This document shows positions 19,529 through 30,032 of a DNA stretch of 64,000 nt, piece by piece. Position 1 is the stretch's first letter, and each line of letters opens with the position of its first letter. The notes beneath the pieces are model-generated. The model saw nothing but the letters and a program-made list of their open reading frames with translations. It was not told the DNA's origin and ran no database searches. This DNA is from Dactylorhiza incarnata (Eukaryota > Streptophyta > Magnoliopsida > Asparagales > Orchidaceae), in contig JAWHQI010000068.1 of the NCBI GenBank assembly GCA_033032865.1, positions 4,836,001 to 4,900,000 on the forward strand, written 5' to 3'. The position numbers and the translations under genes were made by a program.

Positions 19529-20070
19529 ATGGCACCAAATATGGAAGGATATTCGTACGAAAGAAGCGAAGTAGTCAGGAACGGCTTTGCAAAAGCTTCA
19601 GAAGACATTCAGAACACCATAAAGCTGCTCGACTCTGTCAGCCTGGAATTCATTCTGTGTGAACCATCAATGATACTGAAGAGGGAAGTTTTGGAGTTCT
19701 ACTTGAACGCCAAGGGTGGGTCGAAAGGAACGTCCATCAAGAGTCAAGTCAGTTGAATAAGAGTTAAGATAACTCCTCAAAGATTGGCCAAGGTTCTACA
19801 ACTGCCAATTTTTGCTGATGATGAGGAGAATGAAGAGGTCACCCTAGAGGACCTTGACAAAGCTCTTGCATGCTGTGAGCACTCCAGGAAGATCTATGGG
19901 TCTCTGGAAAGGAAGAACTTCAACCAGCAGGGAAAGATGGTAGCTGATGTAGTAGGAATGGGACTTCTCAGCAAAGTAGGGTCTCACGACAGAATATCCA
20001 AACAGATGTTTGAGATAATGACAAGGATCATTCTAAGTAGGAGATCTTCAAAAGAATACAAGAGAGCTTT
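19529..20070 (+). pseudogene. E3 envelope-position ORF remnant
   Basis: Two segments in one frame (19529-19756 and 19784 on) are split by a TGA. Layout and composition parallel the N-terminal domain of the E1 extra ORF: an ILKREVLEFYLNA-like strand, then ITPQRLAKVLQLP, an acidic loop (EENEEVTLEDLDKAL) and a helix-rich end (MFEIMTRIILSRRSS). I infer homology to 4170-6164 from this order, not from an alignment. The coding sequence stops at 20070, where E4 begins. Confidence 0.65.
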
Positions 20071-21353
20071 TGTTGGGAAAAAAATCCTTTGATTTAACTT
20101 AACAAATTAACTATAAGTGATTTTACATTCTAGGTTTTATTACCCATTATATAGTAAGGGTAATTTGGTCATTAGATGTCTTAGGATGTCACACTCACCT
20201 TAGAGTGTCATGACCAGGTCAGGACAAGCACAATCTTTGTTGAATTAATACTTGCGTTGAATATAAGTCGACGCAACTTCGACTTGATGTCGACGCAACT
20301 CATACTAGAAGTCCAAGCAACTAAATCTCTCTGTCAAAGTATATCTAGTCGATGCTATGTCGAATAGGAGTTGATGTAGATGAAGGAGCATGTCGAAGTT
20401 ATCTTAGAAGTCGACGCAACCTCGACTTCAATTCAACGCAGAAGGAAGTGTCTGTCTAAGCCAACTGTAGTCGATGCAACATCGACTACAATTCGACGCA
20501 GACAATGAAGTTTAAATACAAGTCTTCAACTCAACGGTTACGTCGATAAGTAATCGACGTAACGTCGACAACAGAGTTTAACCAGATCTAGAAGGAATTC
20601 AAAGATGCTTTTACAAGAACTCGAAGGCACGTCGATAAGAGAGAGAATGAAGTCGACGCAACGTCGAATACAGTCTGAAAAGGAAACATTTTCAGTTGTC
20701 CTTTTAGAACTCTCTCTGAAGGCCCACAACACTAAAGACCATTCTACAACAGCTTGTTTATTGCCTAGAATGGAAAGGAGCATTCAAAAAGATAGGAAAA
20801 GCTTTCTTGGAATGTATTCAAACAGCCGACAGATGGGTCGTGAACAAAAGAAGAAAGAAAGATTAATTGTCCAAGACTATGCCATTCCAGGACAACCCAA
20901 AAGAGGAAACTAATTCAAAATTAATTATGGACAATAAATAGGATGAGAAAAGAGAAAAACATGGATCATTTATCACAATTAGTTACAGCTTGCCGATTAG
21001 GGCTCCCACTTCTTCTTCTTCCTCCTGGAACCCTAAAAAGAAAAAGAGAAAACAAGTGCTCTCTCTGAGAACAAAAAATAGAGCCTCTTCTTCATCAACA
21101 TCATATAATAGCCAGATAGATAGCAAAAGATACACAAAAGGATCTGAAGAATATAACCCTTGCAAATCATCACAATCATAAGCAAGGGTTCATCATTAGC
21201 AGATCCATTGAAAGGAAAAATAGAAGCTGAAAGCTTCTACAGAATTCTGAGAACAGAATTCTTCTTCTCCATCTTCTTTCTTCTTTCAACTTCCTCAACT
21301 GTACAAAGTTTTAAGAATCCCTCTTCAAAGGATTCAGTGGTTCAAGATACCCT
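20071..21353 (+). mobile_element. E4: LTR fragment, same family as E7
   Basis: It starts TGTTGGGAAA inside the E3 ORF and matches the E7 LTR (41907-43201) over most of its length, including the CGTCGATAAGAGA block, the GGCCCACA...GACC block and GGATTCAGTG. It stops before the C-run end of the LTR, where E5 begins. Possible target duplication on the left: GCTTT (its partner is lost). Confidence 0.8.
20265..20680 (+). repeat. GTCGACGCAAC/GTCGATGCAAC cluster in E4 LTR
   Basis: More than a dozen TCGACGCAA, ACGTCGA and TCGACTT words lie in the U3 side of the LTR, often as facing pairs (GTCGATGCAACATCGAC). Confidence 0.82.
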
Positions 21354-21951
21354 TGTTGATGTAAAAATTGCACCACCACAACTCGCACTCGGGAATTGGA
21401 AGAGAAACTTTGTACTGCCAGTTACCAGGTTGCTAAGAGTGTCAAACACGGTGTTGTTGAGCGGCAAGTGGAGATCGTCGCTCTGATAACTCTTAGTTGG
21501 GAGAAGATCCTACAAGGAAAAAGACTAGAGACAAGAGGTTAGAGGAGGCTCGAAGCAGACCAGACTGGGGAGAAAAAGAGCGAGCTAAAAATCAAGATCG
21601 CTTGGCTCCACAATTAGCTCCAAACACCATCCAAAAGTCCTTTTCTGGGGACCTCTACCCCTCTATTTATAGATGCGGAGGCTGCCCAAATGGGTAGATT
21701 TTGAAATTACAGGGCTGCACGAGATTTAGGAGAAGCTGGACAGGGGTGAGAAGTTACCTGTCATGATTTTGTCAGAGATAGAAGATAGATTGACACCGTG
21801 CAAACTCGGGGATGGCTGGCAACCCGAACTGACGAGATTACTAGGCGGTCTCGCGACTAAGACCATGCAATCAGTCAGATAGAACCGATTTGATGGACGA
21901 GACCGCATGAACTTCCTAGCTTAACAGGTATAGCGATCTTCCGGGCGAACA
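21354..21951 (-). repeat. E5 3' LTR (about 0.6 kb), limits approximate
   Basis: On the minus strand it would start TGTTCGCCCGG after GTGCGGGGATTA (purine tract, 21952-21966) and end ACATCAACA at the E4 junction. A minus-strand TATA box (CTATAAATAG) lies at 21663-21672. There is no second copy to compare with, so limits rest on TG...CA ends and the purine tract. Confidence 0.55.
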
Positions 21952-22050
21952 TAATCCCCGCACATTTCCAAGTTCCGAGGTGCTTCGGAAATGTTGACTT
22001 CAGTCCACGGAGATCGTGAAAACCTTGAATATTTTAATCTTTATTTCCGA

Positions 22051-22060
22051 GCTATAAATA
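22051..22060 (+). promoter_or_regulatory. TATA box of antisense gene A in E5
   Basis: GCTATAAATA lies about 100 bases upstream of the first ATG of the plus-strand ORF, on the strand opposite to pol. Confidence 0.6.
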
Positions 22061-22157
22061 GACCCTGGGGGCTTTTTCATTTACATTAGTATTAGATTCC
22101 TGAGATAGAAAATCCGTCAGGCAGTCTGAATTCTGAGCTCGCTTCATCTGCTTGATC

Positions 22158-22424
22158 ATGGGCTTGTTGAAGATTGTGATGGCTGAAAAGGGGGTTATCC
22201 CTCCCGTGTCTTCAAGAAAACTGCTCCCTAACAAAGAGAAAATAATTAAATATCCTTTAATGGACCCATCTATCGCTGAGCCTTCACGGGTGGCGATCAA
22301 AGATATCACTTCAGATGATACTAGAGGCGTGCCGATGCGATCTTTCTCTCCACCGACTTCAAGTTTTGTGGACATCATGGATTCGTCCTTGGTACCAATG
22401 AGCTCGATCGAACTGAAGTTCTAA
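22158..22424 (+). CDS. E5 antisense gene A, N-terminal segment
   Basis: This ORF lies opposite to E5 pol, downstream of a TATA box. It encodes MGLLKIVMAEKGVIPP..., a short Ser/Pro/Lys-containing product with no recognised domain. The next pieces of the same strand (22786-24345) are probably later parts of one gene broken by stops or introns. Confidence 0.5.
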   Translation: MGLLKIVMAEKGVIPPVSSRKLLPNKEKIIKYPLMDPSIAEPSRVAIKDITSDDTRGVPMRSFSPPTSSFVDIMDSSLVPMSSIELKF

Positions 22425-22785
22425 CTTATGATTTTCGAAAGGGGACGTGGATTTTGGGTCAGACTGCTGGAGCGACCTCTAAGGAGATCTCGACCGGTCT
22501 CCAACAGAAGGTATCTTTAGCTATCAAGATGTGACAGCAAATCATAGATCATGGGGTTGTGATAAAAAAAAGGATAAAAGAAGCTTCCTGCAAAGACCCT
22601 TGCGGTCAAGCATGCGGGTGTTCTATTTTTTGTCGGGCCTCTTGAGATCGCTCCTCTACAGGTAGCCGCAATCTCAAGACTTCATCTTAACGTTCTTTGC
22701 TAACATTTCTCTACTCGATCCAGGAAGGTATACGCCATCTGCTCCTATTATTGTCAAGACTGATGGCCAACTGAATCGAGCTGAC

Positions 22786-24345
22786 TTGGATAGGCGGAGG
22801 ATGGAGCAGATAGACAAACAATCTAAGGCTGCTCTAGATGCTGTGATGCAGCAACAAAGGGAAGAAGGTATGAGGAAGAAAAAGGAGGATGTAGAAAACA
22901 AAAAGGAGTCAGAGGAAAATTTGGAGGGCAATTCTAAAGAGAAGCTTGATGCTTTTGACTGGGAAATCACAGAACCTGAAAATAAGATCGTGATAACTGA
23001 GGATGAGACCGCGCGGGCTCATAATCAGGTCACAGGACTAGAGGACGAATAGGGAGAGGAAGAAGAGGAAAAGGAAGAGGAAAAAGAGGAGAAAAAATGA
23101 AGAAGAAAAGTTAAAAGAGAAGGAGGGAGGAAAAGAGATCCAAGTGGGCAGGATCTAAAGAAAGGAAGAGGAAGAAAAGAAAGGGTGCTCCTGAGAAGGT
23201 CACCACGGTCTCAAAAGAGACCGGGATGATCTTGGGTACCGCCCAGGGGGAAGATGAAGGAGAAGAAGAAGATCGTGGAGACGAAGAAGAAAAAGAGAGA
23301 AGAGATGAGAAAGAGAAAGAAGGGCAGCTGGATTTGGAAGCTAAGCTGCACAAGGAGAAGGAGATTTTTTCTGATAGAAAACCTCTGAACTCTGAGGAAG
23401 ATGCAAATTTGGCGAGGCAGGTGGCAGACCGCGCGGTTTCCATTTCTGCGATCCAGTCTGGTAAGCTTCACTTGACTGCTCCGCTTGACATTTCTCTACC
23501 TATCTATATTAGGCCACAATCTCTGGCTCGACGATGTGAGGTTGTTTTTAATGATACTGACGACATTCTCCTTAGTTTTAAAGAACTGAAATGACGAAGA
23601 AAAGAGGGAGATCGGTCACAGAAACAATAGTTAGAAAGGATAGACCTTGAGCGTCGAAGGCGTCCGGATCGTTTGATTTTAAACGTTGCACCTGCGGTTG
23701 CTGAGACCGCTCGGGATCCCTTTTTTGAGTGCCCTATTTCTATTTCTCCAAGTATGGATGTTATGTTTGCTTCTCTAATTTTCTGACCATTGTTGATTAT
23801 ACTACTTTCCTGACAGAGGAGAAGATGAGGAGGCACAAAGGTTGCTGGAAGAGACTGGGTTGGCCACCCCTCGGACTGATCTACCTCTACCTCCAGTACT
23901 TGCATCCCCTTTTATGCAGGTTGTTCATGCTTTTCAGATCCGGGAGAGAGAGCTTGAGAGAAGGTTGCTGCAGAAGAATGGGACACTGCTGGCTGCTAGA
24001 TCAAGGGAGGAGGATGTTGTCAAAGCATTCTGTGCGGTCTCGACTGAAAGTGAGCAGAAATTGAACGACCAGCGGAGGTCGCTCGAACAACGGGAAAGAG
24101 ATGGCAGAAAGAAGCTGGAAGAGTAAATGGCAGATCTCCAGAAAAGACTTCGCGAGTTTAAAGAGGAGACCATCTTCTTCAGAGGAAAGGCCGACGCCTT
24201 GCATACCGCATTTTCTCAATTGAGGACAGGTCTTTCTACTGCATTGATTACAGGGTTGTCAAACGCTGCCTCGGATGATCGCACGGACCAAGAGGAAATC
24301 ATCAACTGGGAAGAGCTAAAGCGGGATGCTAGTGATCTCCAGTGA
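22786..24345 (+). pseudogene. E5 antisense gene A, charged coiled-coil part
   Basis: Consecutive plus-strand segments (22786-23052, 23226-23594, 23842-24126, 24127-24345) encode Lys/Glu-rich and coiled-coil-like sequence: QQQREEGMRKKKEDVENKK, RERELERRLLQKNGTLL, RRSLEQRERDGRKKLEE, MADLQKRLREFKEE. A possible 65-base intron with GTATGG...CTGACAG lies at 23752-23816. Such coiled-coil tails follow the globular domain in plant proteins of the 'putative gypsy type transposon' group. Stops and frameshifts remain, so this is a relic. I infer that the pieces form one gene. Confidence 0.55.
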
Positions 24346-24788
24346 TATGTTGTTGATGCCAATACAGGCATTTGTATGACACTTACTGCGGTCAACAAAC
24401 TTCAGAAAATGGTGGCTTGCCTAGGGAAGAGAAAAGATCCTCCGAAATAGTTTGAAATTTTTATATATTTTTGTGGTTTTGTAAGAATGAACTAAGCAAT
24501 TTGTTTGAGGAGTTTGAGACCTACTGTTGTAGTATATATTTTTCAGTTCGTTCCATCTTATACTTTCACCTTCTACTTTTAATTATTTTATTATCCTAGA
24601 AAGTTTGTTATGAGATCGCTCGATCTGAGTTTTTATTATGTTAATTATCTGCTGCGATCTCTGGTCTGAGATTGCTTTTATCTGATGTTGGGTGTTCTAA
24701 CAATTTGTGTTTCATTAACTCGCGCGATCTGGGTCAGCGGTCTCCAGTTCAAGATTTTGTAATGATTGCACCTTGATTGCATCTGAGA
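24346..24788 (+). other. E5 spacer between antisense genes
   Basis: AT-rich and non-coding. It includes paired words around GATCGCTCGATCT (24612-24626) and GATCTGGGTCAGCGGTCTC, which recur at 27396-27411 and 27492-27508. Confidence 0.5.
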
Positions 24789-24799
24789 CTATAAATATT
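24789..24799 (+). promoter_or_regulatory. TATA box of antisense gene B in E5
   Basis: CTATAAATATT lies 70-80 bases upstream of the ATG at 24868, which opens the frame of the conserved domain downstream. Confidence 0.6.
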
Positions 24800-24867
24800 C
24801 GGTTGGTGGGTTTATTAAATACGCTCTTCTGACATTCTTCATCCAAGTGGTCTGAAACTCTCGAAGA

Positions 24868-25398
24868 ATGGTGTCCGCGCGAGCTGGTGCCTGCAAAGTT
24901 TTTCTTGAGTCTGAGCAATGGCCATGTCGACTTTCTTAGCCTGAATTTCATGAGTTTTTGAGGGATTATCAGATGAGCTCACAAATAATGATACGCCTGC
25001 CCGCCACAGGTGAAGGCCTCAATCACTATAGGGAGAATGAGATCGCAATACCGATCGATCACTTCTACCGTGGCTTTCGCTTCCCCTTGCCGTGGGAGAT
25101 GAGGAAGATTTTCAGATTTTTCTATCTCGTACCCGGGAAGCTTCCCCCTAATTCTATTGCGCTAATTTTTACTTATATCTGTTACCTGAGATCGTTCAGA
25201 GTAAGGTTCACTCTGGATCTATTCAGATCTCTTTTCACTTTGAAAGTTTTGAAGGAAGGTCCGAGGAAAGATGACTTCAAAGGCCTGCTATATTTCATCT
25301 GCAGTGGTCTGAAGGTAGTTAACCTTCCCAACAAGATTCCAAATTGTACGGAGAGATTTATGATCTTCCATGGGAGGTTAGGCGATCTCCGGACTTAA
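24868..25398 (+). CDS. E5 antisense gene B: 'putative gypsy type transposon' domain (PF04195-like)
   Basis: The frame opens at ATG 24868, has one TAG 24 codons in, and then runs open to 25398. Residues from 24958 on include HFYRGFRFPLPWEMRKIFRFF, VPGKLPPNSIALI and LFRSLFTLK, the hallmark strand-helix pattern of the plant domain known as putative gypsy type transposon (Transposase_28). Such ORFs lie antisense downstream of pol in some Tat elements such as Grande; the function is unknown. The family call is from memory of the pattern, not a search. Confidence 0.7.
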
Positions 25399-26077
25399 CC
25401 CAAGCTCTGAGATGAATCGATCTTCCAAAAACCAAAAACCCTCTCTAAAGTAGAAGATCAGATTAAAGATATGCTAAAGGATCATAAGGACGATCTGGAG
25501 CATTATATTGAACTTTGGGCTCAGGTTTTTGCCCCCAAACGAAAAGACAGTGAGCTCCTGCGATCTTCAAGTTCTGACCACTTTTATAAGAAATCTTTTA
25601 ACTGAAGAAATACTTTTTCCTACAGCGATCTTACAAGTCCCCCTAACCTTACCTTATGCCCTGGAGGGTGAGCTTACCCAGAGGGAGAAGAGGCTGAAGA
25701 GAGATCAAGATCGATATCACCCCCAGGCCACTGGCCCTTCAGGCTATTCTTATAAGTTTTTTGACTTATATAGATATAGGCACTCCGTGATGAATATCAT
25801 GGGGAGACCGCACATGAAGTGGGATGCCAAATGAATACGTGTGGGGGTTTCCACGTTCCTCCCAAACTAGGGCGGCGAGCTTACCCACCATGGTGGATCT
25901 GTCTCGTCTGCTTTATACGGTGAAGAGAACTTCAAAGAAGCTTATAGCTGGGAGGATAGCTTTATCCCTAATATGTGCTCACAGACCGGCCTCAGGCATG
26001 AGATCTTCTGCCATCATATGGGGAGGCTATTGCGATGATACATGCAGGAGAACAAGGCCCTTAAGGCTGAGCTGGAG
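25399..26077 (+). pseudogene. E5 antisense gene B, middle part, frameshifted
   Basis: The same strand stays coding-like but changes frame several times (25440-25600, 25508-25834). The end of this part reads MQENKALKAELE, a coiled-coil heptad, up to a GAG followed by GTATTT, a likely intron donor at 26078. Confidence 0.5.
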
Positions 26078-26161
26078 GTATTTAGATCGAGTGGTCTGAT
26101 ATTTCTTTCCTCGCATTACATCTTTTGAATCGAACGGTCTAACCTGTAATTTTCTTTGCAG
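26078..26161 (+). other. Probable 84-bp intron in antisense gene B
   Basis: The donor GAG|GTATTT and acceptor TTTTCTTTGCAG|AAA flank a T-rich, stop-containing stretch. Removing it joins two coiled-coil-like frames in phase 0 (after KALKAELE, before KTKSEMYVE). The orientation is opposite to E5 pol, so it would be spliced only from an antisense transcript. Confidence 0.6.
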
Positions 26162-26758
26162 AAAACAAAAAGTGAAATGTACGTTGAAATTAACCCAGCT
26201 TACCGGAAGGTGATACTGAAGGAGATAAGCGAGGTGGTTGAAATGACCATCTATAATTTGCGAGATAATGGCGTTCAGATTCCAGAAGATACCAGCTTCT
26301 CGTCTCTGTTTCCTGAGGCCGCTGCTCTTCAGGTGGAAGTTGAAAAGGAAGTGGAAGAAGAAGAAAATCTTGATAAAGAAAGAAAAGTTTGGGGAGAGGA
26401 AGGAGAAGATGATAAGGATGAGCCCTGAGTTGGTGATGAAAGAGAAGATGAGAGAAGGCAGGGCGATTTTGTAGGAGGCCGATCGATCTCGCCGGCCAAT
26501 TTCGATGCTTCGGATGACCTTCTCAATGCTGACTCAAACTTTCCAATGGACAGAGGTGGAGGTGAGCCGAGTGGGATCCTGTTTGATCCAGATGAGGAGC
26601 AGAGTTCGGCGGCAAAGTCAAATGTTGGCTCCCATGAGCAATCTTCCAGCTCGAGCGAATCTAGCGCTGATTCTAACTCTTCTGAAGACGAAGAGCCCCC
26701 TCCAAGAAGAAAAAATAGGAAGATACATTTTCTTTTTCTTGATGTATTTGAACTTTAG
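26162..26758 (+). pseudogene. E5 antisense gene B, C-terminal acidic part
   Basis: After the probable intron, KTKSEMYVEINPAYRKVILKE leads into an acidic stretch (VEVEKEVEEEEN) that ends at TGA 26426-26428. A second frame (26546-26758) encodes a Ser/Glu-rich tail with SSSSESSADSNSSEDEEPPPRRK. The two frames differ by one shift. The acidic Ser-rich end may be a natural C-terminus. Confidence 0.5.
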
Positions 26759-28260
26759 ATGTAGCGGTCAGATTTTAGTCCGCTCCACCTATAACTACAT
26801 TTTGGATGAAATAGAAATGGAAGAGAAATTCTTGCATATCTTTGTTTGTTCGCAGTATCTGGTTTTGTATTTATTTGATTTCGTTCTGTTTTCTGTAAGA
26901 TGAACAATTTCATAAACCATTTTCATAATGACTAACCGAACTGGAACCGAGACCGAACGATCTTAAGATTAATTTTATCATTCAGCTCGCTTGCTTTACG
27001 CGCCCAATCCTTTTTGTATTCGGGCATTCTAAATCATGTCCCAAAGCCGGCTGACCATATTTTCACAGTGAAGGTTACTGAATACAGGGTAAGATATAGC
27101 ATCTTCTAATCTGTAGATCGCTCCCGTACAATACTTGACTGATGAATTTGTTCAGATTGAGATGTTTTAGGACAGAATTCTCAGACCACTCCTGCTCTAT
27201 TATTAGCATAAGTAAATATGTAGAACCACTAAATTTAGGTATTGGTGATCTCGGTATTCTGATCTCTCCATCTACATGCCTTTAGAAGATAATCTTCAGA
27301 ATATTCAGACGAAGAGAACCTGAGACTGCTTCATCGAAGAGACTCGGAAATTTTTTCATAATGCCAAGATTTCCTGAAGTGGCGGTCTTAAACGGAGACC
27401 GCTCGATCTCTATACTGAGATTTAAGGAAGGAAAAACCCAGACGATGGTTTTAAGAATTCTGAGGTCGTCCTTGTTTAAAGCAAAAGCTCTTGAGATCGC
27501 TCGATCTCGGAGAAGAAAAAGGGACATAGTCTGAGATGACCAACTCTGGTAGATGTGTACTAAAAAGCGACCACATTATTTTTCCCCAGGGAGATCATCA
27601 AAGTCATGACACCTCCGAGAAACAACCTTGAAGGTCATGAGGATGAGAGGGAGGAAGAAATGACCTTATGGTCATATATGGAAGAGCATATGAGATGATC
27701 TAGGCAAGATTATTAGATGAGAAATAGACGAAGTGACCCTTTCAGACAGGGTTCAGGGGAGAGTCGACTGTAGTGGTCTGGAACTCTCAAGGAGATGGGT
27801 ACCTCTACTCCTTACACAGGTAGCCGTCTCAGAATAAGACTACTCCTATCTCAAGTAGAACACATCTCATCAAGAATTAGCCATAGTGTTCGAGTGTAAC
27901 AGGCTATGACGGCCTGATGCCACTATCTGATGGCACGACATAAGTGGCATTCACCAAGACCTCCCTTGATGCAATGGTGTGCTCACATATCGTCCAAGAT
28001 CTGGGATATCACATAGAACCCTCTCAAATGAGATTGGTGAGCTACTGCTACACGAAAGCGAAATCTCCCAGCAATCCGTGGTCAATGTAGGTGTTACGCT
28101 CAACATCAATTCATGGGGGTTCAGATGTGATCCGGCGATATCTACCTTGGTGCGACTTAAGTTTGCAACTTATTTCCACCTCAGGGTATCCTGTCAAGAC
28201 ACATAGAAAATAGTGTCAGTAATTGTATTGGATAAATGCTTCGTAGAAATGAGTATATTA
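26759..28260. other. E5 region between antisense genes and pol, mostly unassigned
   Basis: No conserved gene is seen. At 27606 a plus-strand frame starts MTPPRNNLEGHEDEREEE and stops after 30 codons; this resembles the start of a Tat-type gag and is preceded by TTTTTCCCCAGGGA. GATCGCTCGATCTC words recur (27396-27411, 27492-27508). Near 28262-28285 a plus-strand purine tract (CAGGGGGAGAGAGGGAG) lies just beyond the pol stop. Confidence 0.45.
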
Positions 28261-28297
28261 TTTTCAGGGGGAGAGAGGGAGAAAAATGAGAAGCTTA

Positions 28298-29323
28298 TCA
28301 AGAGTAAAAACGCTTCAAGTCGTCTCCACTCCAGGTGTAGGCGATCTCATTTCCATAATAAGTATTGAGATGATAAGCTCCATTTTTCAGCACCACTTTT
28401 ATGATATAAGGACCTGCCCAATTTGGGTTTAACTTGCAAACTGAGCCAGATCTAGCTACCCCATCGACCTTTTTAAAAACTAGGTCTCCAATATTGAATT
28501 CTTTGACCCTTATATTTTTATCGAAATGTCTCTCCATTCTTCTTTTTATTTCTTCTTGCCTTATTATGACTTCATCTCTTAATTCTTCAATTAGATCGAG
28601 ACTATATCTGAGATCTTCATTATTATCTCCCATCCAGGTGTATTTACCCTGTTTAGCTAGTAAAACCCTTGGACTATTTACCTCAAACTCGACTGGAATT
28701 AGAGCTTCTGAACCATGAGATAATTTAAAGGGGGTCTCCCTAGTTGCACCTGTTAGGGTAGTTCTAAGAGTCCAAAGAACTGTCGGGAGCTGTTCTGCCC
28801 AATTTCCTCTGATATTTTCTACCTTCTTCTTGAGGAGATTTAGGATACATTTATTAGCTGCTTCCACCTGACCATTACTTCTAGGATGATGAACTGACGC
28901 GAATCGAAGCTCGATTCCTACTTCATTACAAAAGTTCATCATTTCAGAATTATTGAATTGAGGCCCATTGTCTGTTTTTATATCCATAGGAATCCCATGC
29001 CTACAGATAATTTCACCCCAGATAAAGCTTTTTACTATCTGAGTAGTTCTTTTTGCTAAAACTTTTTCCTCAATCCATTTGCTGAAGTAATCTATCATAA
29101 CAAGAATGAAGCGTCTTTGTCCACTTGCGGTGGGAAAAGGTCCAAGAAGATCCATCCCCCATACTGCGAACGGCCAAGGAGTCATAATGGACTTCAACTG
29201 CTGAGCAGGTTTATGCTGAAGTGGAGCAAATTTCTGACATTGAATACACTTCTTAGCATAATCAGTTGCATCCTTCCTCATCTTGGGACAAAAATATCCC
29301 TGCCTCAGAATTCTCTTTTCCAA
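28298..29323 (-). CDS. pol: E5 pol: integrase
   Basis: The HHCC zinc site starts a little upstream of the nominal start (a His pair at about 29330-29370) and continues with CIQCQKF. The catalytic core has WGMDLLGPFP, IKTDNGPQF and HPRSNGQVEAANK, giving D, D and E. The C-terminal part (GDLVFKKVDG, GSVCKLNPNWAGPYIIK) is the gypsy integrase tail, without a chromodomain. The frame is lost to the upstream RNase H near 29390. It is 342 residues and nearly full length; this is the best-kept enzyme in E5. Confidence 0.93.
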   Translation of the reverse strand: MEKRILRQGYFCPKMRKDATDYAKKCIQCQKFAPLQHKPAQQLKSIMTPWPFAVWGMDLLGPFPTASGQRRFILVMIDYFSKWIEEKVLAKRTTQIVKSFIWGEIICRHGIPMDIKTDNGPQFNNSEMMNFCNEVGIELRFASVHHPRSNGQVEAANKCILNLLKKKVENIRGNWAEQLPTVLWTLRTTLTGATRETPFKLSHGSEALIPVEFEVNSPRVLLAKQGKYTWMGDNNEDLRYSLDLIEELRDEVIIRQEEIKRRMERHFDKNIRVKEFNIGDLVFKKVDGVARSGSVCKLNPNWAGPYIIKVVLKNGAYHLNTYYGNEIAYTWSGDDLKRFYS

Positions 29324-29366
29324 AGTCCTTGCACCCGAATGACTGCCACACTCACCTGAATGTACT

Positions 29367-29951
29367 TCACGGAGAACAACCAGAACTTTCTTCTTCTGAA
29401 ATACACCTGGATAAGGGAGCTAAAAAAGTTCTCTGATACAAGATACCTGAAATCAGATAATAATAAGCTGCCTTTAATCTGAACCTTTTCTTATCTTTGA
29501 TGCTGGCATGAAATTCCCCTGATGAGAGATACAAGATAAAAGGATCCATCCAGGAAGATTTAAGATCGATCTGCATCATTGAATCTTCCTCAATCGCTGG
29601 ATAAAACAGATTTGAAGTAGTTCCACTTGTCAATAACCAAAATTTGGCTAGCTGATAAGCGTCTGAATTTTCTGCTCTCGGGATGTGCTGAATAGTAAAT
29701 CTCTTGAACTTCCCAATCTCTTGCTTCACTATCTTCTGATATCTCTTTAAGACTGGTTCCTTGGTTTCATAGGTGTTGTTTACCTGAGATGCCATAACCA
29801 ATGAATCTGTTTTCACCTCAATATCCTCAATACCAAATTCTCTGGCAAAACATAGTCCCGCTAAGAGAGCCTCATATTCTGCCTGGTTGTTGGTGACTGG
29901 AAAATGAAACCTCAGAGCTTGATCTAATCTGACCCCATTTGGATTAATCAA
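29367..29951 (-). CDS. pol: E5 pol: second (archaeal-type) RNase H
   Basis: RNase HI-like fold: the first catalytic Asp (YVDGAS) lies just upstream at about 30000; then NNQAEYEALLAGL, VKTDSLVMASQVNN and HIPRAENSDAYQLAK follow. This extra RNase H after the normal RT-linked one is typical of Tat/Ogre elements. The tail past residue 110 links to integrase and ends in a frameshift. Confidence 0.88.
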   Translation of the reverse strand: MINPNGVRLDQALRFHFPVTNNQAEYEALLAGLCFAREFGIEDIEVKTDSLVMASQVNNTYETKEPVLKRYQKIVKQEIGKFKRFTIQHIPRAENSDAYQLAKFWLLTSGTTSNLFYPAIEEDSMMQIDLKSSWMDPFILYLSSGEFHASIKDKKRFRLKAAYYYLISGILYQRTFLAPLSRCISEEESSGCSP

Positions 29952-30032
29952 GACTACTCCTGAACCTGAAGAACACTTCCCTGAAGCTCCATCAACATAT
30001 ATCGTCCAAGGAAGAGGTCTTCTGATATCGTT

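Larger units (their letters stand above)
15932..20070 (+). mobile_element. E3: pol-less Sirevirus-like derivative
   Basis: A 5'-truncated LTR, a primer site, the C-terminal half of gag, an untranslated region with several purine tracts and the remains of the envelope-position ORF are in order. Protease, integrase, RT and RNase H are absent between 18223 and 19529. E2 abuts on the left, and the E4 LTR begins inside the last ORF at 20071. Either pol was deleted or this copy belongs to a non-autonomous group that moved in trans. Confidence 0.8.
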
